DNA of 64,000 bases. Source: Bacteroidota bacterium (lineage in GTDB: Bacteria; Bacteroidota; Bacteroidia; Flavobacteriales_F; PHOS-HE28). The stretch lies in contig JAEZAU010000233.1 of assembly GCA_023430325.1 (NCBI GenBank), positions 1-64,000 of the forward strand, given 5' to 3'. Below the pieces are notes generated by a model, which had not been told where the DNA came from, made no database searches, and saw only the letters and a program-made list of their open reading frames with translations. Below are positions 40,726 through 49,622 of the stretch, piece after piece. Both the position numbers and the translations under genes were made by a program. Positions within the stretch are counted from its first letter, which is position 1. The number at the start of each line of letters is the position of its first letter.

Positions 40726-43700
40726 CGCAGCACCTGCACATGCCCGATCTGCTCCTGTTCCATACCGAGCACACCTGAACCATCGCTGAAGCGATAGCTC
40801 AATCGCCAGACATATGTATCGTCAGGTACGTTCTCGCCCAGATATGTACCATCCCAGCCTGCTGAAAGATCCTCGGTGTAGTACATCAATATGCCCCAGC
40901 GATCGAAGATCGAAAGCTGAGCCTTGGCGATGTTCCTGCCCACCGGCATGAACCGATCGTTCAATCCATCACCGTTCGGGGTGAACGTGTTCGGCGCAAA
41001 AATGGTGGAAGGACAATACTCCATCACTTCGATCGAAGCAGTGCGGCCGCAGCCGAAAGCATTCGTGATCTCAACGGTGTACTCACCGATCTCGTAGGCC
41101 CTTATGATCTGTGTAACCTCACCGCTGGACCACAGATATGTACTTCCAGTATTCTCAGCATCCAGTTCCACATAACGCGGCTCTTCATCAAGACAGACCT
41201 GGATCTTGTCCCGAGACAATGGTACTGGGCGCGGGTTGAAATGGACGCTGACCATATCGGATACTTCGCAATATCCATTATCCACCACCACGGAATATGT
41301 GCCTGCAACGGTAACAGGAATGGCACTTGTGACGGCCCCGGTGCTCCATTGATAAGTGCATTGTGGTTGCGCCGCGGAAAGAACGATCTGTTGACCTTCA
41401 CACAAGACCGTATCAGCACCAAGCTCCACCACCGGAGGTGATACGAAAAGGACGTCCGCATCCATGGTCCTGCTACAGCCGGTCTCTCCGGTAACGACCA
41501 CCGAATACCCACCGCTCGCATTGACCACGATCGATCGTGATCCAGAGCCCGTGGACCATTGATAGCTCGATCCCTCATTGCCGGCATCCAGCGTTACAAC
41601 GGTCCCCTGACATACAGTGACATCGTTCAGCACATCGATCGGTGCAGGGATCACTGTAATAGAGATCGCATCGAATGCAGAACAATGACCATTGCTTACC
41701 GTGACACCATAAATGCCTGAAGTACTCACTTGGATCGATGAACTGGTGGCCTGGTTGGTCCACTCATGAACCGCCCCGGGATTCCCGGCATTCAACACGA
41801 TCGGCGAGCCTTCGCATATGGATGTGTCATTGCCCAGTGATACGGTTAGCTCCGGCATCAGTTGAACGAACGCATCATACGTAGCACTACAATTCTGCGG
41901 CGTGGTGATGGTAACGCTGTACGGTCCTGATGAAAGAGGTTGAATGGTCTGTGTCTGTGCCCCGTTGTTCCACAAGAAAGTGCTTCCAGCATTTCCGGCA
42001 TCGAGTGTTGGCGGATCAGTGATGCACACTGTCACATCCTCCAGCAGATCCTGTGGCACTGCATTGAACGCGACGTTCACCGCATCTGTAGCTGAACAAT
42101 TGTTCGCGTTTGTGACCGTGACCTGGTACGTCCCACTGGTGGTCACGGTGATGTTCTGTGTCTGCGCACCCGTATTCCAAATGGATCCGGCGCCATTGTT
42201 CCCCGCATCCAACACATGCGTCAATGCACCACACAACTGTACATCAGGCCCCAGGTCAACGACAGGCAATGGATGAAGAGTGACATTATAAGCGGTCATC
42301 ACCTGGCAACCCTGAATGCTCGTCATGGTCAACGTATGTATGCCGCTAACGACCGGAACTATCGAGGAGGTCATCTCACCGGTGCTCCATGAATATTGAG
42401 CGGCCTGAACGGGAGCTGTCAGCGTAGGCGGCGAATCTGCACAGGACGCCGCATCGATCATCGATGGTACGTTCTCATAGACCTTGGTGACCAGCACCTG
42501 GTCGCTCACTGAGCATCCATTCACATCTGTGACCACCACTGTATACGTTGCTGTTACATCGGCCAGGATGGTCGGTGACGCGATCAACGCGCTGTTCAAG
42601 TTGGCAGCCGGCGTCCATTGATAGGTCGCATTCGGAACGTTGTGCTGAACACTCAACTGATGGCCAAGTGGTGAACACAGCACCAGGTCGGGGCCGGCGC
42701 TGGCGCTGTAACCAGTAGTGACATCTATCGTGATGCTCTCGCTGAGCGAACATCCTGAAGCCGGATCGGTCACGGTACAGATATAGGTGGTGGTCTGAAA
42801 AGGAGTTGCGATCGGTGATGGTGAGGCTGAATTGTTCAATGTGGAGCCATTGCTCCATGAATAGATGAGCCCAGTGCCGCCCGATGCACTCGCATTCAAC
42901 TGTACTTGTTGACCCTGGCAGATCTGCTGGTCCGAAGCGGAGATCGACAGATCGAGCAATTGACCTACTGTGATGGTCAGTTGGGCCGAAGCCGAACAAC
43001 CCGCATCCGTAATGGCGTTCACCGTGTACGTGGTGGTGCTGGCAGGGGTGGCCACAGGGTCGGCGACCGATGGATCGTTCAAGGAACCGTCATTGGGCAT
43101 CCAGGTAAAGGACGCAGGAACATTTGGCGATACTACGGCTGATAATTGAACGCCTGCCACGGCGCAGGAGGTGGTATCTGCCGGAACTTGCAGGGTGATG
43201 GATGGATCTACCGTCACATGCACGGAGTCCGTATACACGCAACCAGCTAAAGGATCCGTGGCGCTCAGAACATACCACCCGCTGGAAGCCGGAGTCACCG
43301 CTGATCCCGGAGCGTTCGGTGCAACCACGGAAGGGTTCCATTGGTAGGTGGCATAGAGATCATCGTACCGGGCCAGAATGAAGTCATCCACCGCCCAATT
43401 GTCATGGCCTGCTCCGGAATGTGTCAACTGGCGAAGCCTGAACATGGTGTTATTGTTCTGGGCCGCTGCCGGGATCGCGATATCCAGAAACGTGAAAGCC
43501 GGATACATGCTTTCATTGAACGTCTGGATCACGCTCCATGAAAAACCATTGCTCGTGGAATATTCCAGTACCACGTTCTCACCCGGATCTGCATCATCGC
43601 ATGGCGATGCCCCATTAGCTATCTTCAGTTCGAACTGGATCCTGCCACCGTTGGTGGTATTGAAGTTCGATGTCTGTGCCGAACGTTGACCGGCGCCATT

Positions 43701-45698
43701 GAAGTAAAGGGCCGTGCCGCCAGCACTTCCACAAGAGGCGCTGATGGTTCCACCCTGAAGTGTCCAGAAAGAGGCTTGCTGCGCATTGAAGCGATCTGAG
43801 GCGATAACCCGCAAGGTCTGGCTGCCGAGCTCAGTAGAGGATCCGGAACAGATCTGCGCAGGTGATGCCGTGGTGGAAAGATCGAGGATGGAACCAGGGA
43901 CCACCTGTACCAGAACACTATCGATCATGCTTCCGCAACCACTCGGGCTCGTGACCTGCACCTTGTACCAGGTCGTGGTCTGTGGTGATGCGATCGGCGA
44001 TGCGCTCAATGGATCCGAAAGTCCTTCCGGAGGCCACCATTGAACATTGAACCATGCCGGATCGGGTTGCGGCACCAGTCCCAGCTGAACATCTTCATAC
44101 TGGCAGATCGATGCCGATGCGGTACCATCCGCCACTGGCAATGGCATCTCTGACAATGGCACACCAACATGGTATGTGAACACGTACGGGCAGCCTGTGG
44201 TGGGCTGCGTTCCTGTCACCGTGTAACTATCGCTTGAAGCGGGTGTGAAGGAATAGTCCATTGATGTGGCCAGGACCACTGATGGTTGCGACGATGCCGT
44301 CCATTGGATATCGGTCAATGCCACGGGAGAGACCAATGTCACCGGTCCTATGGCGCAAATGGTCGAATCCATCGGGATCGCAACGGCATGGATGTCGTTC
44401 ACCGATGCCGCGTAGCTTTCACCTGCGCCGATGCCGAACATGTACAATTGGAAACCACCGGGACCGATCACTTCATGATCTCCGTTACTGATGGTGACCT
44501 TGGCATGCATCCTATCGACACATGAAGCATACCCCTGGAATGTTGCAGCAGGGATCGTCACGCCATCGAGCAAGATCTGACCAACAGAAGCCGGTGGGCA
44601 GATGATGCTGATGGAATGCTGGCTCAGTTGTGGTGAGGACAATGTCTTGAATGAAGCCCGCTGCGTAAGCCGATCGTGCGGAGAGAGGATCACCATGGAT
44701 GGATCACCACTTCCAGCACATACAACTCCTTCAAGCAATTGGGCCACGCTCACTGGCTTGTTCGCCTGGATGCAGACCGGCGATGTAGCCCCGTTCACTT
44801 CATGTTTCTGGCCTGCGTTAAGCACGATCGGAGCTCCATTGCCGATGGTGACACTCGTGCTGTTCTCATTGGCCAGTATCCGGAAGGTGTACGAATTCAC
44901 ACCATTGATCGGTGCGGTGAAATAGCGCATCCCCCATGCAGGCAGAGGAAGCAATTGTTCAAAAATGTGATCGCACGCGCTGCACGAGCCTGGTAATGTG
45001 GCACACATCGATCCACCGAAGACCGCGAATGGTCTGCAAGGTCCACTGTTCTCTGTGGCCTCCACCAAAGTTCCCGTAAGATCCAGCGCATCGCTAGCGG
45101 CCTGCACCTGATAGGTCTGGCCGGCATTCAGGTCTATGATGAAGGGAATATTTGCCGGCTGCCCACTTGCCGTGGCCACCTTGGGTGTGATCTTCACCTG
45201 TGTGCCATCCTGTGTGGCAACTATAAGGAATTCGCTCTTATGAAGATTGTTGAAGTTGGGGATCCCGTGATAGGCATCCACGCGATAGGTGTCGCCGATG
45301 GACGTCTCGGGTAACACCTGTGAAAGATCATGGGTGAAATTCTGGAAACTGCTGATGAAGACGTTGATACTGTCGTTGCTTTGGATGAGGACACCTTTGT
45401 TCGCAATGGTCCCAGACCCGGTATTTTCTGCGATGGCCGGAACCACGATCATTGTACTGCTGTTGGCGCCAACGCTGAAAGCCTGGCTCCATCCGTTCAA
45501 TGGAATGCTTACCGTGCCGCTCGTAGCCGTGGTGCTTACGATATGTACACGCAACGCCTGGGCCCCGAAACCATTCTGCATGAAACCCGCCCAGAATGTC
45601 TTTCCGCGAGTGGATAGAGCGCTCTGAGCCTGCACCGTTAGCACAAGAAATGCTGGAATGATCGATAAAAGGACCTTGGCACCGATCGAGCGGAACAT
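40722..45698 (-). CDS. Giant gliding-motility-type adhesin with IgGFc-binding-like head
   Basis: 1658 codons from the ATG at 45698 (signal peptide MFRSIGAKVLLSIIPAFLVL). Residues about 35-430 match the N-terminal IgGFc-binding-like domain: KTFWAGFMQNGFGAQALRVH, GVLIQSNDSINVFISSFQN and VCIQANKPVSVAQLLEG. A long series of PKD/Ig-like units follows, with repeated WSTG, WSSG and WNNGAQTQTI cores and Cys-flanked strands. The C-terminus is the gliding-motility-associated (T9SS type B) domain: FAPNTFTPNGDGLNDRFMP and LSIFDRWGILMYY. It is secreted across the outer membrane by T9SS and probably anchored or shed, with adhesion or matrix roles. It is convergent with the omega-amidase. Confidence 0.9.
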   Translation of the reverse strand: MFRSIGAKVLLSIIPAFLVLTVQAQSALSTRGKTFWAGFMQNGFGAQALRVHIVSTTATSGTVSIPLNGWSQAFSVGANSSTMIVVPAIAENTGSGTIANKGVLIQSNDSINVFISSFQNFTHDLSQVLPETSIGDTYRVDAYHGIPNFNNLHKSEFLIVATQDGTQVKITPKVATASGQPANIPFIIDLNAGQTYQVQAASDALDLTGTLVEATENSGPCRPFAVFGGSMCATLPGSCSACDHIFEQLLPLPAWGMRYFTAPINGVNSYTFRILANENSTSVTIGNGAPIVLNAGQKHEVNGATSPVCIQANKPVSVAQLLEGVVCAGSGDPSMVILSPHDRLTQRASFKTLSSPQLSQHSISIICPPASVGQILLDGVTIPAATFQGYASCVDRMHAKVTISNGDHEVIGPGGFQLYMFGIGAGESYAASVNDIHAVAIPMDSTICAIGPVTLVSPVALTDIQWTASSQPSVVLATSMDYSFTPASSDSYTVTGTQPTTGCPYVFTYHVGVPLSEMPLPVADGTASASICQYEDVQLGLVPQPDPAWFNVQWWPPEGLSDPLSASPIASPQTTTWYKVQVTSPSGCGSMIDSVLVQVVPGSILDLSTTASPAQICSGSSTELGSQTLRVIASDRFNAQQASFWTLQGGTISASCGSAGGTALYFNGAGQRSAQTSNFNTTNGGRIQFELKIANGASPCDDADPGENVVLEYSTSNGFSWSVIQTFNESMYPAFTFLDIAIPAAAQNNNTMFRLRQLTHSGAGHDNWAVDDFILARYDDLYATYQWNPSVVAPNAPGSAVTPASSGWYVLSATDPLAGCVYTDSVHVTVDPSITLQVPADTTSCAVAGVQLSAVVSPNVPASFTWMPNDGSLNDPSVADPVATPASTTTYTVNAITDAGCSASAQLTITVGQLLDLSISASDQQICQGQQVQLNASASGGTGLIYSWSNGSTLNNSASPSPIATPFQTTTYICTVTDPASGCSLSESITIDVTTGYSASAGPDLVLCSPLGHQLSVQHNVPNATYQWTPAANLNSALIASPTILADVTATYTVVVTDVNGCSVSDQVLVTKVYENVPSMIDAASCADSPPTLTAPVQAAQYSWSTGEMTSSIVPVVSGIHTLTMTSIQGCQVMTAYNVTLHPLPVVDLGPDVQLCGALTHVLDAGNNGAGSIWNTGAQTQNITVTTSGTYQVTVTNANNCSATDAVNVAFNAVPQDLLEDVTVCITDPPTLDAGNAGSTFLWNNGAQTQTIQPLSSGPYSVTITTPQNCSATYDAFVQLMPELTVSLGNDTSICEGSPIVLNAGNPGAVHEWTNQATSSSIQVSTSGIYGVTVSNGHCSAFDAISITVIPAPIDVLNDVTVCQGTVVTLDAGNEGSSYQWSTGSGSRSIVVNASGGYSVVVTGETGCSRTMDADVLFVSPPVVELGADTVLCEGQQIVLSAAQPQCTYQWSTGAVTSAIPVTVAGTYSVVVDNGYCEVSDMVSVHFNPRPVPLSRDKIQVCLDEEPRYVELDAENTGSTYLWSSGEVTQIIRAYEIGEYTVEITNAFGCGRTASIEVMEYCPSTIFAPNTFTPNGDGLNDRFMPVGRNIAKAQLSIFDRWGILMYYTEDLSAGWDGTYLGENVPDDTYVWRLSYRFSDGSGVLGMEQEQIGHVQVLR

Positions 45699-45754
45699 CA
45701 ACGCATGGCCGCATCCTTTTTGTTGGCGGCCACCGTTCTACGCGATCGGCGCCA

Positions 45755-47392
45755 TCAGGGTTCCCCGGATTCTCCGCGGTCCGGCAAAGAGCGCTGGCCG
45801 ATCACCCAATCCACACCGATATCCCATGCTGCGCGAATATTGATCGGCTCGGTGTAGGTCCGGACCTTTTCCGGCTGAATGCGCTGTTCAAGTGAACCGG
45901 TACTCCATTTGCCATCGCCATTCCGATCCTCGATCAAACGCAACCGTACCTCTCCCGGCATCAGTCTTTCCCATATCACAGGCCCGGACAACGTTGCCAT
46001 CATCTCTTCCTGTAGAACATTCCCCTGCCTGTCCAGCAATTGAATGATGTAAGGTCCATTGGAGCTATCGAACATGCTCACATTCACCCGAAGTATGCCT
46101 GTACTCTGTTCCGCCGCCCGGCCTAAAGCGATCTTCAATGTATCATTCTGTCCTCCGTAAATATCCACCACTGCACCAGGTAGCGCGAGAAGCTGTACCT
46201 TCTGTCCCGGACCGATCGGAGCATGTATCTTGAAGTCTCGAATACCGTGCTTTTCCACTGCGAGATCGACCCTCAGACTATCGCCTGTCAACTGGATCAA
46301 CGAGCTATCGATGGATGCGATCGGTCGTGACGTGGTGACATGAATGACGGGCGTACGTTCTTCACGAATGGCGACCTTCATCGAAAGAAGGAAAGGTAAT
46401 CTCTCCAGGCGGCGATACCGTAAAGTATCCAACGGTTCTCCATCTGCGCTTACCTGATATCTTCCGAGGGCGATCGCAGTTGTATCGCTGGGCCACAACG
46501 ACACCGTATCGCGGGCCGAACTGAATTCTGGCAGCCAATACGAACGGCCCCCTTCACGGTCCAGGTCTCTGATGGCGATCGTATCCACCGGTTTCTCCAG
46601 CACGACCCGGAATGCGCCATCGGCAGTAACGGTCGAAGACCTTATCTGTTGGGTGCGGCTGCGCTCCTTGAATAGCCGCAGATCATGGATCGGCATGGAT
46701 GTATCCGCAGGCAAAGCGCGCACGGGTGTATCCAGGAATGCGATCTCTTCATTGGGCAGATCGTAACGGTAGTTCGAATTCTGGTCCCGCAGCGCGAAGA
46801 TCCGGAAACTTCGTTCGGGCAGATGCTTCAACATGAACCGGCCGTTCACATCAGTGCGGGTGGCATACGCCGGCCGCGATGAACGAAAGCTCGACGTATC
46901 ATCCGCGTAATGGACAAGCACCGTTACATCCTTTTCCGGAATTCCATTGAAAGCATTGGTGACCGAGCCGGCGATCATCGCTGTATCCACGAAAGCGCCG
47001 GTGGAGAAGACATGCATCACCCCGGCTGCCGAATTGCCTTCGGTAAGGTCCTTTACTGCTTCGCCAATGCCAATCACATAAGTAGTGTTGGGCTTCAGCT
47101 CTTCCTTGAGTGCGATCGATACGCTTTTCGGTCCGGTGAGCCGTACCTGAGGTGCCACCGAAAGCGGTGGAGAGATCAGCAGCCGGTCCCGTACCCTGTC
47201 CAACTGGATCCTTTCATTGAAGAACAGTTCGATCTCATTGCCGGTGAAGTTCGTGCTCAAATGTGGCGGATCGGCGGATACGAGTTCGGGTGCGATCTCA
47301 TCCTTTGGTCCACCGGAGATCTCTGCCACCTGGGCACATGCGGCCAACAGCAGCATCATCAACATCACAGGCCAGAGCCGTTGACGCGGCAT
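45755..47392 (-). CDS. Ig-like (SbsA-type) domain lipoprotein
   Basis: 545 codons. The lipoprotein signal is MPRQRLWPVMLMMLLLAACA. An N-terminal SbsA-like Ig domain follows (KDEIAPELVSADPPHLSTNF; NTTYVIGIGEAVKDLTEGNS), then a carboxypeptidase-regulatory-like domain (RTDVNGRFMLKHLPERSFRI), and beta-rich C-terminal parts. This architecture is common in Bacteroidota, often annotated as Ig-like domain-containing protein, with unknown role in the envelope. The ATG overlaps the stop of the free-methionine sulfoxide reductase gene, so the two are translationally coupled although functionally unrelated. Confidence 0.85.
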   Translation of the reverse strand: MPRQRLWPVMLMMLLLAACAQVAEISGGPKDEIAPELVSADPPHLSTNFTGNEIELFFNERIQLDRVRDRLLISPPLSVAPQVRLTGPKSVSIALKEELKPNTTYVIGIGEAVKDLTEGNSAAGVMHVFSTGAFVDTAMIAGSVTNAFNGIPEKDVTVLVHYADDTSSFRSSRPAYATRTDVNGRFMLKHLPERSFRIFALRDQNSNYRYDLPNEEIAFLDTPVRALPADTSMPIHDLRLFKERSRTQQIRSSTVTADGAFRVVLEKPVDTIAIRDLDREGGRSYWLPEFSSARDTVSLWPSDTTAIALGRYQVSADGEPLDTLRYRRLERLPFLLSMKVAIREERTPVIHVTTSRPIASIDSSLIQLTGDSLRVDLAVEKHGIRDFKIHAPIGPGQKVQLLALPGAVVDIYGGQNDTLKIALGRAAEQSTGILRVNVSMFDSSNGPYIIQLLDRQGNVLQEEMMATLSGPVIWERLMPGEVRLRLIEDRNGDGKWSTGSLEQRIQPEKVRTYTEPINIRAAWDIGVDWVIGQRSLPDRGESGEP

Positions 47393-47877
47393 CAGACCAA
47401 TGGTTGGATCAATGTGCAGACCTGTTCCAGGAAACCGGCATCATCTTCATCGAGATCTCCCAGCTTTGAACTATCCACATCCAACACGGCCTTCACATTC
47501 CCCAGCCGATCCCGCACCGGCACCACCACTTCCGAACGGCTCAAGGAGCTGCACGCGATATGACCGGGGAATTGGTCCACATCCGCAACGATAACGGTAC
47601 GATCCTCTTTCCAAGCGGTGCCGCACACGCCTTTGCCGAACCCGATCCGCGCGCAGGCCACGGGACCTTGAAAGGGGCCAAGGACCAATTCATTCCCGAG
47701 CACCCGGTAGAATCCGATCCAATGCCACCTGAAAGCCTCTTTCAAGGCGGCCGATATGTTGGCCATTGCCGCGATGACATCCCGTTCCGGGCCGATGAGC
47801 TCTTTGAGTTGAGGCAAAAGTGCCGCACGCAACTCCCTCCGATCGGTGGTGGAGGGTATGACCAGTTCTTCAGCCAT
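47392..47877 (-). CDS. GAF-domain free-methionine-(R)-sulfoxide reductase
   Basis: 161 codons, the size of the fRMsr family. The GAF domain includes FRWHWIGFYRVLGNELVLGP, and catalytic cysteines are in GPVACARIGFGKGVCGTAW and FPGHIACSSLSRSEVVVPV, matching the three-Cys set of the family. It reduces free methionine-R-sulfoxide using thioredoxin in the cytosol. It is the first gene before the Ig-like lipoprotein. A TACCTTTG box lies only four bases before the ATG. Confidence 0.93.
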   Translation of the reverse strand: MAEELVIPSTTDRRELRAALLPQLKELIGPERDVIAAMANISAALKEAFRWHWIGFYRVLGNELVLGPFQGPVACARIGFGKGVCGTAWKEDRTVIVADVDQFPGHIACSSLSRSEVVVPVRDRLGNVKAVLDVDSSKLGDLDEDDAGFLEQVCTLIQPLV

Positions 47878-47881
47878 GGCG

Positions 47882-47889
47882 CAAAGGTA
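47882..47889 (-). promoter_or_regulatory. TACCTTTG box 4 bases before fRMsr start
   Basis: An exact TAnnTTTG match on the minus strand is separated from the ATG at 47877 by CGCC. It lies between the comF stop and this start, so it can drive fRMsr and the lipoprotein independently of comF. Confidence 0.55.
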
Positions 47890-47893
47890 CCGG

Positions 47894-48598
47894 CTAGGCG
47901 ATAGCGCAGGTGTAAAGGCTCACCTTCACGCCCGGCACCTGCTGCAACATGCGCACACAACTTTCCACCGTGGCGCCGGTGGTGATCACATCATCGATCA
48001 ACAGGATATGTCTGCCTTCCAGGCTATGCGGCTTATGCAGATGAAAGGCCTTCTCCACGTTCTCCCAGCGTGCCAGGCGGCCCTTCCGCGTCTGTGAAGG
48101 TGTCTGCTGGATCCGCTTGAGGTTGCGGCAGACCTTTTTCTTCAGAATGCAGTTCATGCCCTCGGCCAGCACGGCGCTCTGGTTATATCCGCGGATCCGT
48201 TCCCTCTTCGGATGGAGCGGAACGGGCATGAGCAGGTCGATATCCTTGAACCGGCTACTTTCAGCCAGATCACGGGCCATCAACTTTCCCAGTTCGATCC
48301 CAAGATCCATATCGCCCTTGTACTTCAACCGGTGAAGGATGCGCTGTACCACACCAGCGCGGTTGAACAGGAACAGTGAAGTAGCTGCCGCGAGCTCCAC
48401 CTTGCCTTGGAAGAGTTGCTCCACCTTGTTCTGGGGATCATCATGCGCACGGGCAAAGGGAAGGTCCCGTTCACAATAGGTACAGATGAAACCCTCGTGA
48501 CGCAATAACGCCCGATCACATGATGCACAACGCCGCGGAAAGAACAGGTTCCCCATGTCTGAGAGCCAGTCGATGAGCGGAGCGTTCAATGCAGACAA
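47894..48598 (-). CDS. comF: ComF family phosphoribosyltransferase-like protein
   Basis: 234 codons using a TTG start at 48598 (residues SALNAPLIDWLSDMGNLFFP follow). The N-terminal zinc finger is CASCDRALL and CTYCERDLPF. A PRTase domain follows with GYNQSAVLAEGM and the PRPP loop ILLIDDVITTGATVESCV. In naturally transformable bacteria ComF helps DNA uptake into the cytosol; in others the role is unclear. The downstream gene begins 17 bases later with its own promoter box. The real start could be slightly different because TTG is uncommon. Confidence 0.9.
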   Translation of the reverse strand: MSALNAPLIDWLSDMGNLFFPRRCASCDRALLRHEGFICTYCERDLPFARAHDDPQNKVEQLFQGKVELAAATSLFLFNRAGVVQRILHRLKYKGDMDLGIELGKLMARDLAESSRFKDIDLLMPVPLHPKRERIRGYNQSAVLAEGMNCILKKKVCRNLKRIQQTPSQTRKGRLARWENVEKAFHLHKPHSLEGRHILLIDDVITTGATVESCVRMLQQVPGVKVSLYTCAIA

Positions 48599-48699
48599 TG
48601 TCCAATACTTTGTTGATAAGCCTATGCGTTACGGGATAAGCCCCTACCAGGCCGGTCTAATTTAGCACCCGCCAAGGCCTTCAAGAGGCATACCGAACC

Positions 48700-49620
48700 A
48701 TGGAGAATACAACGAACCAGGGGAACACCGCGGCAAAAAAGAACCGTTCCAATACCGGATTGCTCTTGCTGGTGGTGCTTTTATTGATCAGCAACGTGGT
48801 CATGCTTTGGATGCTGATGCAACGCAATCGCGAAGTTGAACAGACCCAGCAACAGGTGGCCACCATCACCAGTGAGAAGGATAATGTGACCGAATTGCTG
48901 GAGAACATGCTGGCCTCTTATGACACGCTGAAGACAGAGAACGAGCAGATCACGACGGAAATGGATGCGCAGAAAGCGCAGATCGAACAGCTGCTCGATC
49001 AAGTGAAGCGCGGCAATTACGATCTCTCCAAGGCCAAGAAAGAGGCTGAGACCTTACGCCGGATCATGAAGGGCTACGTGGCCACCATCGATTCGTTGAA
49101 CCAGGCCAACCAGCTTCTCACTGCCGAGAATGTGACCATAAGACAGGAATTGGGTGAAGTGAAGGGGCAGCGTGAAGCATTGCAGACGAAGGCCACCGAA
49201 ATGGAAGGCAAACTGAACCGGGGAAGCATCCTTCATACCACATCCATCTCGGCCGGTGCTGCGTTCATGCGCAACAACGGAAAACAAGTGGATACCGATC
49301 GGGCGAAGAGGGCGGAAATGATCAAATGCTGCTTTACGCTCGGGGAGAATCGGGTGACCAACGCTGGTGACAAGACTTTATACATGCGCGTGATCGCTCC
49401 TGATGGGAAAGTACTCCCGGCCACCGAGCCTGACAATCGCTTTACGTTCAATGGTATCCAGGGTGAATACAGCGCCAGGCGCGATGTGAACTACCAGAAC
49501 CAGCCTGTGGATGTCTGCATCTTCTGGAATGGTTCGCAGGCACTGCCAGCGGGCGATTATGTGGTGGAATTGTATGAGAGCGGTGGCCAGGTGGCCAAGA
49601 CACAGTTCAAGTTGAAGTAG
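48700..49620 (+). CDS. Membrane-anchored coiled-coil protein of Bacteroidota
   Basis: 306 codons. A short cytosolic N-terminus (MENTTNQGNTAAKKNRSNTG) precedes one membrane segment (LLLLVVLLLISNVVMLWMLM) and a long coiled coil (about residues 45-170: TSEKDNVTELLENMLASYDT, QIEQLLDQVKRGNYDL). A C-terminal beta domain follows (KRAEMIKCCFTLGENRVTNA, NRFTFNGIQGEYSARRDVNY). I recognise this as a conserved Bacteroidota family of unknown function, sometimes mislabelled as chromosome-partitioning protein. It is probably anchored in the inner membrane with the C-terminal domain in the periplasm. A TAATTTAG near-consensus box lies 34 bases before the ATG. It is convergent with the SprA-like gene, separated by 2 bases. 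Confidence 0.82.
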   Translation: MENTTNQGNTAAKKNRSNTGLLLLVVLLLISNVVMLWMLMQRNREVEQTQQQVATITSEKDNVTELLENMLASYDTLKTENEQITTEMDAQKAQIEQLLDQVKRGNYDLSKAKKEAETLRRIMKGYVATIDSLNQANQLLTAENVTIRQELGEVKGQREALQTKATEMEGKLNRGSILHTTSISAGAAFMRNNGKQVDTDRAKRAEMIKCCFTLGENRVTNAGDKTLYMRVIAPDGKVLPATEPDNRFTFNGIQGEYSARRDVNYQNQPVDVCIFWNGSQALPAGDYVVELYESGGQVAKTQFKLK

Positions 49621-49622
49621 GG

